DNA from: JBBAFB01 sp041655595 | GTDB lineage: Bacteria; Bacillota; DULZ01 | Length of the DNA stretch: 29,188 bases | NCBI GenBank assembly: GCA_041655595.1 | Contig: JBBAFB010000010.1 | Coordinates: 1 to 29,188 of the forward strand | Direction of reading: 5' to 3' | In this document: in pieces, positions 15,533 to 22,519 of the stretch | How positions within the stretch are numbered: the first letter of the stretch is position 1 | Layout of the letters: every line of letters begins with the position of its first letter | Notes under the pieces: model-generated | What the model was told of the DNA's origin: nothing | The model's database searches: none | The model's input: the letters and a program-made list of their open reading frames with translations, nothing else | Position numbers and translations under genes: made by a program

Positions 15533-16750
15533 ATGACTGATTACACCGATTGGGTCAAGCTTATTGCACGGGCTCAAGCAGATAAATGCGGTTTGGTTGG
15601 CTTAAGCCGAATCCTAATGGAGAGAATTGGGCAGACGGTTTTAGTAACAGATAAAAGGGGGCAGGTTTTAGCCTGGCAGGCCACACCCAATAACCCAGTT
15701 TCCCCCGAGGAAAAAATACATATACCCAATTCTGTGCTAAAATCAGGGGAAATGGCCGAAGGTATTATAACTATCGGCGGGCGAAAGTTTCCTTTTTATT
15801 GTTGGCCCATCAGTTTTAAAAAAATTTGGGGCTATTTATTGGTATTGAAAGGGGACGAGACTTTTTCTGCCGAAAAGCTGGGTTTCATTGAATGTGTCGC
15901 TAGCGCTATGTTGGTTGATTTGTCCAAGAATCAGGAGCTGGGTGAGCTGAAGCAGCATTTACGGGATGAATTTATACATAATATCCTCTTTAATAATGCA
16001 GAAAATATTTTTGCGGCGGGTAAAACGTGGGGCTGGGATTTGTCTCAGGATCATGTGGTGCTGATTTTAGAAGGCATAAAACGGGGGCAAGGCCGTGGAC
16101 TTCATGAAGTACGCTCCTGGATTGAAGCGATTTTAAACACGAGATACCCAGGTGTTGCCTGCGGCATGCTGGGCAATTCCTTGATAGTTTTGCTTCCTCT
16201 TAGGCATCAGCTTTCCGAAAACAGACTAGGTGTCTCCAAGTGGAAAGGTTTGGCCCTTAATGCCTTTGAGCAATTGCAAAAGGAGTTGTCGGAGTTTGAG
16301 CTGTGGGGAGGTGTGGGCAATATGCATTGGAATACATCTTCACTTTATCGTAGTTTTCAGGAGGCGAAGGTAGCCCTTCAATTGGGAAGATATGTGGATA
16401 AAAGGGGAAATTTAGTCTTTTTTGATGAATTAGGGGCGATACGCCTTTTCTATAATCAGCGAGAGCAGGACTTAAAAGACTTCTTTGAGGAGGTCTTAGG
16501 TCCGGTACGACTGTATGATGAACAAAACGAAGCTGATCTTCTTTATACATTATGGGTTTACTCCACCTGTGGCGGTAAGGTAGTTGATACAACAGCTAAA
16601 TTGCATATTCATGCCAACACACTACGTTATCGCTTGCGTAACATCGAAGAATTGTTAGGGGCTAAGCTGGAGGATCCGGAAGTCTATTTTAATGTCTATG
16701 CTGCTTTAAAGGTGGGCGTGATGCTGGGTTTGTTCGCGGGCACTAAATAA
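15533..16750 (+). CDS. PucR/CdaR-type transcriptional regulator
   Basis: About 405 residues from the ATG at 15533, which follows GAGGGGAG at proper spacing; an upstream ATG at 15491 would add 14 residues without a good site. The N-terminal half carries a GAF/PAS-like sensor region (VLVTDKRGQVLAWQ and KIWGYLLVLKGD). The middle has the CdaR GGDEF-like domain (AFEQLQKELSEFELWGGVGN, SFQEAKVALQLG). The C-terminus has the PucR helix-turn-helix: DTTAKLHIHANTLRYRLRNI then EELLGAKLEDP. The family activates catabolic or respiratory genes in response to small ligands. Position at the end of the molybdoenzyme locus suggests it controls that locus, which is an inference. A perfect hairpin overlaps its stop codon. 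Confidence 0.87.
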   Translation: MTDYTDWVKLIARAQADKCGLVGLSRILMERIGQTVLVTDKRGQVLAWQATPNNPVSPEEKIHIPNSVLKSGEMAEGIITIGGRKFPFYCWPISFKKIWGYLLVLKGDETFSAEKLGFIECVASAMLVDLSKNQELGELKQHLRDEFIHNILFNNAENIFAAGKTWGWDLSQDHVVLILEGIKRGQGRGLHEVRSWIEAILNTRYPGVACGMLGNSLIVLLPLRHQLSENRLGVSKWKGLALNAFEQLQKELSEFELWGGVGNMHWNTSSLYRSFQEAKVALQLGRYVDKRGNLVFFDELGAIRLFYNQREQDLKDFFEEVLGPVRLYDEQNEADLLYTLWVYSTCGGKVVDTTAKLHIHANTLRYRLRNIEELLGAKLEDPEVYFNVYAALKVGVMLGLFAGTK

Positions 16751-16758
16751 GTGCCCGC
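16736..16758. terminator. Perfect hairpin between convergent genes
   Basis: GCGGGCACT (16736-16744) and AGTGCCCGC (16750-16758) form a perfect nine-base stem with an AAATA loop that contains the regulator's stop codon. It is placed to serve both the PucR-type regulator and the convergent metF gene, although T-runs are weak on both sides. Confidence 0.5.
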
Positions 16759-16776
16759 AAGCTCCCATTTCGCTTG

Positions 16777-17640
16777 TTATGCTTCCAGCAGGGTATGGAT
16801 TGCTTCGTAGATTCTAAGGGCAATATAGGGGTTATTCATGGTGTAGAGGTGGATGCCGTCAATTCCCTGGGCAATTAAATCAACTATTTGGTCAATGGCG
16901 TAGGCAATGCCGGCATCCCGCATTGCTATGGGGTTGTGTTCGTAGCGATTCATGATGGATAGAAATTTTCTCGGTAGATCTACACCGCAAAGGGTAACCA
17001 TTTTTTCTATTTGCTTTTTATTTGTAACCGGCATAATACCGGCTTGTATGGGAACATTGATACCCGCGATGGCGGCCCTTTCCCGAAAGGAATAAAAATA
17101 GTCATTATCAAAGAATAATTGGGTGATCAGTTGATCGGCACCTGCGTCTACCTTCGTTTTCAGATTGTGTATGTCTTCAACAATTGATGAGGATTCCGTG
17201 TGACCTTCGGGATAGCAAGCGGCTATGATGTTGAAATTACCATTTTCTTTGATAAAAGAGATTAAATCGCTGGCATGTTTAAAATCATTTTTAGGTTCAA
17301 TTTCCGGATTAATATCCCCACGCAGGGCTAGGATATTTTCAATGCCCTCTTGTTTGAAATCCTTAGATATGCTGAGGACATCTTCTTTTGTTAGATTGAT
17401 ACAGGCAAGATGTGCCACGCTTTCAATGCCGTAATCGTTTTTAACGGCAGCCGCAATTTCAAAGGTGGCTCTGTTGCTGTTGCTTCCGCCCGCACCATAG
17501 GTAACACTAATAAAATCCGGTTTTAAATCCTTCAAAGCGTCAACTGTACGAAAGATGGTCTCAATGGAGCCTGTTCGCTTGGGCGGAAAAATTTCGAAGG
17601 ATAAAACCTTTTTCGTTGCAAACAATTCTGCTGTTTTCAT
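16777..17640 (-). CDS. metF: 5,10-methylenetetrahydrofolate reductase
   Basis: This 287-residue protein has the MetF TIM-barrel signatures: LSFEIFPPKR near the start, DFISVTYGAGGSN, the NILALRGD block, IIAACYPEGHTE, and QLFFDNDYFYSF. It reduces methylenetetrahydrofolate to methyl-tetrahydrofolate using FAD, feeding methionine synthesis or, in acetogens and related bacteria, the methyl branch of the Wood-Ljungdahl pathway. The S-box riboswitch upstream argues for the methionine role here. The ATG at 17640 follows AAAGGA. No zinc-binding MetV partner gene is adjacent. Length is close to the E. coli enzyme (296). The assignment is secure. Confidence 0.96.
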   Translation of the reverse strand: MKTAELFATKKVLSFEIFPPKRTGSIETIFRTVDALKDLKPDFISVTYGAGGSNSNRATFEIAAAVKNDYGIESVAHLACINLTKEDVLSISKDFKQEGIENILALRGDINPEIEPKNDFKHASDLISFIKENGNFNIIAACYPEGHTESSSIVEDIHNLKTKVDAGADQLITQLFFDNDYFYSFRERAAIAGINVPIQAGIMPVTNKKQIEKMVTLCGVDLPRKFLSIMNRYEHNPIAMRDAGIAYAIDQIVDLIAQGIDGIHLYTMNNPYIALRIYEAIHTLLEA

Positions 17641-17730
17641 TTTTCAAGTCCTTTCTCAGTATCCGTAGCCGGTTTAATGGATAAATAAATTAGCAATCCT
17701 TTAGCTGGTTTGTAGTTGATAATTATGTAT

Positions 17731-17752
17731 AAAAAAAATCCCCGATGGGGGA
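17731..17752 (-). terminator. Intrinsic terminator of the SAM riboswitch
   Basis: On the minus strand TCCCC, loop CATC and GGGGA are followed by a run of eight T residues (17731-17738 as A on the plus strand). It lies between the aptamer and metF and would stop transcription when SAM is bound. Confidence 0.85.
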
Positions 17753-17777
17753 AGAGTTTTAGTAAGTGCAAAATATG

Positions 17778-17895
17778 TTGATCTTCCTCATCTATCAAGC
17801 CTTAAGCCTGCAGGATTTAGCACCTTGCTTTAAATTAAAACCGGTTGCCGGGCTTCATCGGGCCAGTCCCTTCGCCACTCTTCATAAGGATCACT
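17778..17895 (-). promoter_or_regulatory. SAM-I (S-box) riboswitch upstream of metF
   Basis: Reading the minus strand, the core contains AAGAGTGGCGAAGGGACTGG, CCCGATGAAGCCCGGCAACC, and later AAGCAAGGTGCTAAATCCTG. These are the characteristic S-box blocks in the right order and spacing. The outer ends (GTGATCCTTAT and ATGAGGAAGATCAAC) can form P1. With the downstream T-run hairpin this is a transcription-terminating SAM sensor that lowers metF expression when SAM is plentiful. Confidence 0.95.
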
Positions 17896-17928
17896 ATTCA
17901 ATTTAAATAAAAATGTTAATTAAATGCT

Positions 17929-17957
17929 ATTATATAAGTTTTATATATTTGTGTCAA
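17929..17957 (-). promoter_or_regulatory. Consensus sigma-A promoter for the SAM riboswitch/metF
   Basis: On the minus strand, TTGACA (17952-17957) and TATAAT (17929-17934) are separated by exactly 17 bases, a perfect match to the housekeeping consensus. Transcription would begin about 30 bases before the aptamer. Confidence 0.9.
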
Positions 17958-17960
17958 CAA

Positions 17961-17974
17961 CCCGGGTTCGGGCA
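17961..17974 (-). terminator. Possible weak terminator after the HD-GYP gene
   Basis: A CCCG/CGGG stem followed on the minus strand by TTGTTG lies about 30 bases beyond the HD-GYP stop and directly upstream of the metF -35 box. The stem is only four base pairs, so this is tentative. Confidence 0.3.
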
Positions 17975-18005
17975 TTTTTTATGTTACTGCTTTACCCAAC
18001 TGCCA

Positions 18006-19733
18006 TTATAGAACTAAACCGGACAAGGCTTTTTTGAATTCGGCTTGTCTTTTGAATATCTGCCTAAATATTTTATCCCTAGTGCTTTCTAGAATGTTTA
18101 AATAGCTGAAATCGCAGTGATATTTAAGACCGATTTTAATTATTTTAGTAACTTTACCTGTGACCGCTATGGTTTCAAGATCTAAAAAATTAATTGCCAC
18201 AGAGGTTGTGTTTTCTAAAATGGTTTTATTCAAAAATTGGTCGGCATCAACATAAAAACTTAAAAAATCTCCGCCTATTTTACTGATAGTAATTTCTGAG
18301 GTAGCCGAGCCCTTGAGCTTTAGCGTTCCCTGCAGTTCCCAAGGTAGGCTGAAATAGGTGGAGGCTGTGATGGGAGTCAATTTGGAAATATACAAGCCTC
18401 CCGCGTTTTTATGGGCAATTGAGGCTTCACACTCCAGTATTTTTCCATTATCCTCGGTGTGAAAACTGGCTCTGATAATCTTTGGCAGGGGGGCACTGCA
18501 CTCATCGCAGGTACACTCGCAAAAATCTTTTTTAAATCTGTAGCCTTGAATTGTTTTAATTAGGGTTCCTTGTATTTGGCATGATTTTTCTTCTGTTAAC
18601 AGCTCTAAGGTTCCAAGGGTGATGGGCTTTTCTAAAATTGCCCGCTGGCCCTTTTTCCCCTTAACTAAAATTTCCACCATTATTTGTGCAAGCTTTGGAT
18701 CAAATTGTGTGCCTTTATTGGATATCAGTTGGTTAATAGTGCTGCTTAAATTTTTAGGTTTTTTATAGCTCCTTTCCGAAAGCATGGCATCTACAGCATC
18801 GGCAATAGCCAGGATTCTACTTTCCAAAAGAATATCTTCGCCTTTTATTCCCTTGGGATAGCCCTTCCCGTCAAATCTTTCATGATGTTGCAAAACAATA
18901 TCTTCAATTCCGGATAAACTGTCAAATTTGGTCGCTAAATCCCTGATAATGATGTAGCCGTACAATGGATGTCTGTTTAATTCTTTTTTCTCTGCTTCTG
19001 CAAGGGGAGAGGTTTTGTTTAGGATTGAATCGTTTAAACAGATTTTGCCGATGTCATGCAGTAGGGCCGCCATGTTGAGTTTATACAGTTGGTCGCTTGA
19101 AAAACCCAACTCCTGGCCGATTGAGTTGCTTAAAAAGGCCACGTTATAGGGATGGTTTTTCATAAAAGGCTCCTTCGTTACAATAATTTCCTGAAAAAGG
19201 TGAATCAAATCAAAGATACCCCTGTCCTCCAGATAGCTATTGTAAATTATTTCAAATAAACTTTGGATGTTTATAACTTGCCCCTGAAGGTAATCATCAA
19301 GCAAAGCATTGTTTAAATCCCCCGGGTGGCCGCCTTGTTTAGCGAAGTAAAGACAACCTAGGATTTCCTTTTTAGTACCTCTTGACGAAATCAGAGGGTA
19401 ATACAGCTCACTGGATTTTTCCGGGGAGATGGGGGTGTATTTGTGCGCTATTTCTTTCTCATATTTGCAAAAAATGGCCTTTCCCTCGGTTAGCAGCAGC
19501 CCTAGGTAGGAGTTATCCCTAGATTTGTCGAATATTATCTGATTATAGGTATTTGATGGGCATACCGCCTCTGTTTCGGAAGAACAATGTAAAAACCCAT
19601 ATAGTTTATCGGCATTAAACATAATGATTTTCCAACTGTCAAAATTTAAATGTTTGCATAATGAAGACGTAATTTCTTTCAATTCCTCGTTCAGTGATCT
19701 TTTCTGGACGGAAAGATCAATTAATTCATACAT
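18006..19733 (-). CDS. GAF/HD-GYP/PilZ-like c-di-GMP signalling protein
   Basis: The ATG at 19733 is favoured (575 residues): GGGAGG lies seven bases upstream, while the ATG at 19739 almost touches it. Residue numbers here count from that longer form. Domains in order are a GAF-like sensor region (about 15-165), an HD-GYP domain (about 180-360) with LHDIGK at 227-232, HHERFDGKGYP at 285-295 and AIADAVDAM, and a C-terminal part (about 380-577). The C-terminal part has a KNAGGLYIS block and an ILESTRDKIFRQIFKRQ end resembling PilZ. All HD-GYP metal and signature residues look intact, so c-di-GMP hydrolysis to GMP is expected. A compact CECTCDEC cluster (Cys 407, 409, 411, 414) between the domains may bind a metal or sense redox. 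No membrane segment. Its leader carries a c-di-GMP riboswitch, implying feedback by its own substrate. Confidence 0.88.
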   Translation of the reverse strand: MYELIDLSVQKRSLNEELKEITSSLCKHLNFDSWKIIMFNADKLYGFLHCSSETEAVCPSNTYNQIIFDKSRDNSYLGLLLTEGKAIFCKYEKEIAHKYTPISPEKSSELYYPLISSRGTKKEILGCLYFAKQGGHPGDLNNALLDDYLQGQVINIQSLFEIIYNSYLEDRGIFDLIHLFQEIIVTKEPFMKNHPYNVAFLSNSIGQELGFSSDQLYKLNMAALLHDIGKICLNDSILNKTSPLAEAEKKELNRHPLYGYIIIRDLATKFDSLSGIEDIVLQHHERFDGKGYPKGIKGEDILLESRILAIADAVDAMLSERSYKKPKNLSSTINQLISNKGTQFDPKLAQIMVEILVKGKKGQRAILEKPITLGTLELLTEEKSCQIQGTLIKTIQGYRFKKDFCECTCDECSAPLPKIIRASFHTEDNGKILECEASIAHKNAGGLYISKLTPITASTYFSLPWELQGTLKLKGSATSEITISKIGGDFLSFYVDADQFLNKTILENTTSVAINFLDLETIAVTGKVTKIIKIGLKYHCDFSYLNILESTRDKIFRQIFKRQAEFKKALSGLVL

Positions 19734-19753
19734 GGTCATACCTCCCTGATGTC

Positions 19754-19791
19754 AAAATAATAAAAGCAAGGCAGCCACTGGCCACCTTGCT
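19754..19791 (-). terminator. Terminator of the c-di-GMP riboswitch
   Basis: On the minus strand GCAAGG and CCTTGC pair (19766-19790) around an inner GCC/GGC stem and are followed by TTTTATTATTTT. It sits between the aptamer and the ribosome-binding site of the HD-GYP gene, so riboswitch folding can control read-through. Confidence 0.85.
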
Positions 19792-19797
19792 CAAAAA

Positions 19798-19878
19798 GTA
19801 TGGCAGCCTGGCAATCATAGAAATTCTCCTTAGATCCATAGCTTTGCGACCCTATCTTTCGATAAGTGTGCCTTTTTC
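19798..19878 (-). promoter_or_regulatory. c-di-GMP-I (GEMM-I) riboswitch
   Basis: On the minus strand the conserved GEMM-I blocks appear in order: GGCACACTTATCGAAAGATA with its GAAA tetraloop, GGGTCGCAAAGCTATGGATC followed by TAA, and the ATGATTGCCAGGCTGCC receptor side. The ends AAAAAGG and CTTTTT can form P1. The GAAA loop and CGCAAAGC element are diagnostic. It precedes an HD-GYP gene, so a c-di-GMP sensor controls a c-di-GMP-degrading enzyme. Upstream on the same strand TATACT (19884-19889) could be a -10 box, but a good -35 box is lacking. Confidence 0.92.
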
Positions 19879-19929
19879 AAATTAGTATAAAGTTTTGCTG
19901 ATACTGTTCACTAGCGCTGTAATCCTCAT

Positions 19930-19971
19930 GTAGGACCAAAGTCCCATGTGAGAACTATCTCTAGTCCCATG
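19930..19971. repeat. Short direct and inverted repeats, possible operator
   Basis: AGTCCCATG occurs twice in direct orientation (19940-19948 and 19963-19971). The first copy also forms a dyad with an upstream CATGTAGGAC around CAAA. It lies about 40 bases upstream of the likely HD-GYP promoter. Between here and 20097 no gene or other signal is seen. Confidence 0.35.
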
Positions 19972-20096
19972 ATAACATAGGCCTGATTCCTTGTAAAGCT
20001 AATAAGTTTCTTACAATTTGATTAATAAGTTGTTACGGCTGTAGAATCAAGCCCTGCGGTGCCCAAGGTTGTTCTAACCGGGGGAAGGGTTCGGGC

Positions 20097-20125
20097 TTTA
20101 CAGTTTGTTGAGGTTAGGATATAAT
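20097..20125 (+). promoter_or_regulatory. Sigma-A promoter for the c-di-AMP riboswitch operon
   Basis: TTTACA (20097-20102, five of six consensus bases) and TATAAT (20120-20125) are separated by 17 bases. Transcription would start about 40 bases before the riboswitch P1 stem, giving a leader of about 310 bases before the first gene. Confidence 0.82.
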
Positions 20126-20170
20126 GAAATTCAATGTTGCTTAAATTTGTACAAATAAATTTAATGTGCT

Positions 20171-20293
20171 TGCGCTTAATCTTTTTATAAGGGAGCGGGG
20201 GATCCGTTGCAGTTGTACTGCTTGGGGTGAATCTCATCAAGTGAGTAGGGAAACTCTCTATTCCCGAACCCGTCAGCTAACCTCGTCAGCGCA
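20171..20293 (+). promoter_or_regulatory. c-di-AMP (ydaO/yuaA) riboswitch
   Basis: The leader contains the hallmark blocks of the ydaO class in order: TGCGCTTAAT, AGCGGGGGATCC, CTTGGGGTGAATC, and the highly conserved CCCGAACCCGTCAGCTAACC then TCGTCAGCGC. P1 is TGCGCT (20171-20176) with AGCGCA (20288-20293). By family knowledge it binds two c-di-AMP molecules. The expression platform is the terminator at 20288-20349, which reuses the 3' strand of P1. It lies ahead of the Ehr-like membrane complex, not the potassium transporter or cell-wall genes most often found behind this class. Confidence 0.92.
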
Positions 20294-20349
20294 CCTGTGA
20301 GTATCGTGATCTCTACAGTCCAGAGAGCCAAATTATGGGTGCGCTTTTT
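20288..20349 (+). terminator. Riboswitch-controlled terminator
   Basis: AGCGCACC (20288-20295) pairs with GGTGCGCT (20338-20345). The 42-base loop holds a small CTCT/AGAG hairpin, and a run of T residues (20345-20349) follows. Its 5' arm is the same sequence that closes riboswitch P1, so the two folds exclude each other. Confidence 0.75.
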
Positions 20350-20440
20350 GTATGCCCAAACAGTACTTGGGGATTGTTGGGATTAAAACAAGTTGCTGAC
20401 AAATGTGGTTTAAAAAAGTATGGGAGGCTCAGAATACCAG

Positions 20441-22486
20441 ATGAATTTATTGACTATTTCCAATCTATATGGGGGAGCTGTTGTGCTCTATTTTTTAGCA
20501 GCTATTGCATCCTTGGTTTTTTTAAAGTTACATAAATCAAATAATGCTATTGCTCACTCTTTAAATATTCTGGCATCTCTACTAGGTGCCGTGGCCGCGG
20601 TCTGGCAAATTTGGCTTGGTGATTTGCTTATTAAGCTGGCGGACTTTCCTTTCCCCATTTCTTTCATCACGATTAATATTACCATAGATCGGTTGTCCTC
20701 CTTTTTTGTGTTGGCATTATCTGTGTTGGTTTTTTGCGTGTCTATCTATTCTTTGGGGTATGTTACTCATTACTTTGGCAAAAGAAAAGTGGCCTTGTTT
20801 AATTTTCTTTACTCAGCCTTTGTGTTGTCCATGTTTTTTGTGCTGACTGCAGGTAATGCCATTTTGTTTTTTATTGTTTGGGAAATTATGTCCCTGCTTT
20901 CCTACTTTTTAGTGGTATTTGAATCCGAGCAAAGGGAGAATCAAAAAGCAGGTCTGCTTTATATTGCCATGACACATGTGGGGGCATCCTTTTTATTAAT
21001 TGCTTTTATGGTGATGTATAGCTACACCGGCTCCTTTGATATTTTTGCCGGTTCTACCGCTATACCCCTGGCAGTCAAAAATATTATGTTTTTACTGTTT
21101 TTAATCGGCTTTGGAGTAAAGGCGGGGGTGATCCCCTTTCACATCTGGCTGCCCTATGCTCACCCGGCGGCTTCCAGTAATGTTTCCGCTTTAATGTCGG
21201 GCATTATGATTAAAACGGCGATTTATGGCTTAGTCAGGTTTGTGCTCTTTTATTTAGGCAGCCCCGCGGCCTGGTGGGGTGTTTTGATTTTAGCTTTGGG
21301 CATCGTATCGGCTGTTTTGGGGATCGCCTACGCTTTAATGGAGCGGGATATTAAAAGGTTGTTGGCTTTTAGCAGTATTGAAAATATCGGTATTATCCTG
21401 ATAGGTTTGGGTATTAGTGCTTTAGCCTTTGCTCAAAACAATTTATTTCTGGCTGGTTTGGCTCTGACCGCTGCTTTGTTTCATACCGCCAACCACGCTT
21501 TATTTAAAGGTGGTCTTTTTCTTGGGGCGGGAGCTGTCCAGTATGCCACCGGTACTAGGGATATTGAAAAGCTGGGAGGTTTAATCAAAAAGCTTCCGGT
21601 CACATCCTTGTTTGTCTTGGGTTTTTCCCTGGCTATTTCGGCCATAGTGCCTTTTAACGGTTTTGTCAGTGAGTGGTTAACCTACCAGTCCCTCTTTTTG
21701 GCGGTTTCCGCGGGCAATGGCAGTGTAAATATTGTCTACATCATTGCAGTTGCCGCCCTTGCGATGGCAGGGGCTTTGGCGGCAGTCTGTTTTATTAAAT
21801 TATTTGGAATTGCCTTTTTGGGCTTGCCCAGAAGTGAGAAAGCCGCAAAAGCACGGGAGGTACCTGCCGCTATGCAGGCAGGTATGGGCCTTTTGGCCGC
21901 CTTATGTATCTTGCTTGGTTTCTTGCCCCTGCTTTTTTTGCAGCTGGTTGATAAGGTAGTAAGTAGTTTTATCGGTGCCGCTAATGCCGGTCAGCTAAAG
22001 GGGGGCTGGTTAATTGCCTATTATCCCGTGGAGGTTGGCGAAAACAGCATTTACCCCCTAATGTTGGTTTTTGTGGTAGTTCTGTTAAGCTTGCTAGCTT
22101 TAGTAGCTATTAGAGTGTTGGGAGGAGCATATCGAGAAAGAAAATATGGAACCTGGGACTGCGGTTACCGCAAGCTTAATGCCAGAATGCAGTATAGTGC
22201 CACCGGTTTTTCTAAACCTTTAAGGATAGTCTTTAGAATCCTTTATCGCCCTTCCAGGAAACTGGAAACCGGAGAGGGTTCATCTGTTTATTTTCCTGTT
22301 TCCCAAAAATATAGCGTGGCGACGGAATCAATTTTTGAAAGATATCTCTATAGCCCCATTTTATTGCTGGCTAATAGGTTTTCTGTCAAAGCAGGATCCG
22401 CAATTCAAACGGGAAGCCTTCATTTATATTTACTCTATATCCTGGCAGCTATTGTTGCTGCCGTGCTTTACAACCGAATTGTCTAG
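20441..22486 (+). CDS. hyfB: HyfB-like antiporter-type membrane subunit of an Ehr/hydrogenase-4-like complex
   Basis: About 681 residues if the ATG at 20441 is used. The GGGAGG at 20422-20427 is then 13 bases upstream, which is long, but the alternative ATG at 20420 would contain that site. The protein is a NuoL/MrpA-like transporter with some 14-16 helices and the hydrogenase-4 component B tail (RERKYGTWDCGYRKLNARMQ, then FKPL-like and YFPV blocks). Ion-path residues expected in the family are visible: Glu in VWEIMSLLSY, Lys in GVKAGVIPFHIWLP and Lys in ANHALFKGGLF. It should move H+ or Na+ across the membrane, driven by the redox arm. It is the first gene behind the c-di-AMP riboswitch, and the next gene starts 33 bases downstream. 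'HyfB' names the family only and does not imply hydrogenase activity. Confidence 0.88.
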   Translation: MNLLTISNLYGGAVVLYFLAAIASLVFLKLHKSNNAIAHSLNILASLLGAVAAVWQIWLGDLLIKLADFPFPISFITINITIDRLSSFFVLALSVLVFCVSIYSLGYVTHYFGKRKVALFNFLYSAFVLSMFFVLTAGNAILFFIVWEIMSLLSYFLVVFESEQRENQKAGLLYIAMTHVGASFLLIAFMVMYSYTGSFDIFAGSTAIPLAVKNIMFLLFLIGFGVKAGVIPFHIWLPYAHPAASSNVSALMSGIMIKTAIYGLVRFVLFYLGSPAAWWGVLILALGIVSAVLGIAYALMERDIKRLLAFSSIENIGIILIGLGISALAFAQNNLFLAGLALTAALFHTANHALFKGGLFLGAGAVQYATGTRDIEKLGGLIKKLPVTSLFVLGFSLAISAIVPFNGFVSEWLTYQSLFLAVSAGNGSVNIVYIIAVAALAMAGALAAVCFIKLFGIAFLGLPRSEKAAKAREVPAAMQAGMGLLAALCILLGFLPLLFLQLVDKVVSSFIGAANAGQLKGGWLIAYYPVEVGENSIYPLMLVFVVVLLSLLALVAIRVLGGAYRERKYGTWDCGYRKLNARMQYSATGFSKPLRIVFRILYRPSRKLETGEGSSVYFPVSQKYSVATESIFERYLYSPILLLANRFSVKAGSAIQTGSLHLYLLYILAAIVAAVLYNRIV

Positions 22487-22519
22487 GGTGGTGTAATCTT
22501 TTAAAAAGGAGTAGAAAAA

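Noticed and set aside
20022..20240. Minus-strand open frame across the promoter and riboswitch
   Set aside because: Lies over a clear promoter and c-di-AMP aptamer on the other strand; no protein motif.
20335..20535. Plus-strand open frame overlapping the riboswitch terminator and the HyfB-like start
   Set aside because: Starts inside the terminator stem, is out of frame with the real gene and has no good ribosome-binding site.
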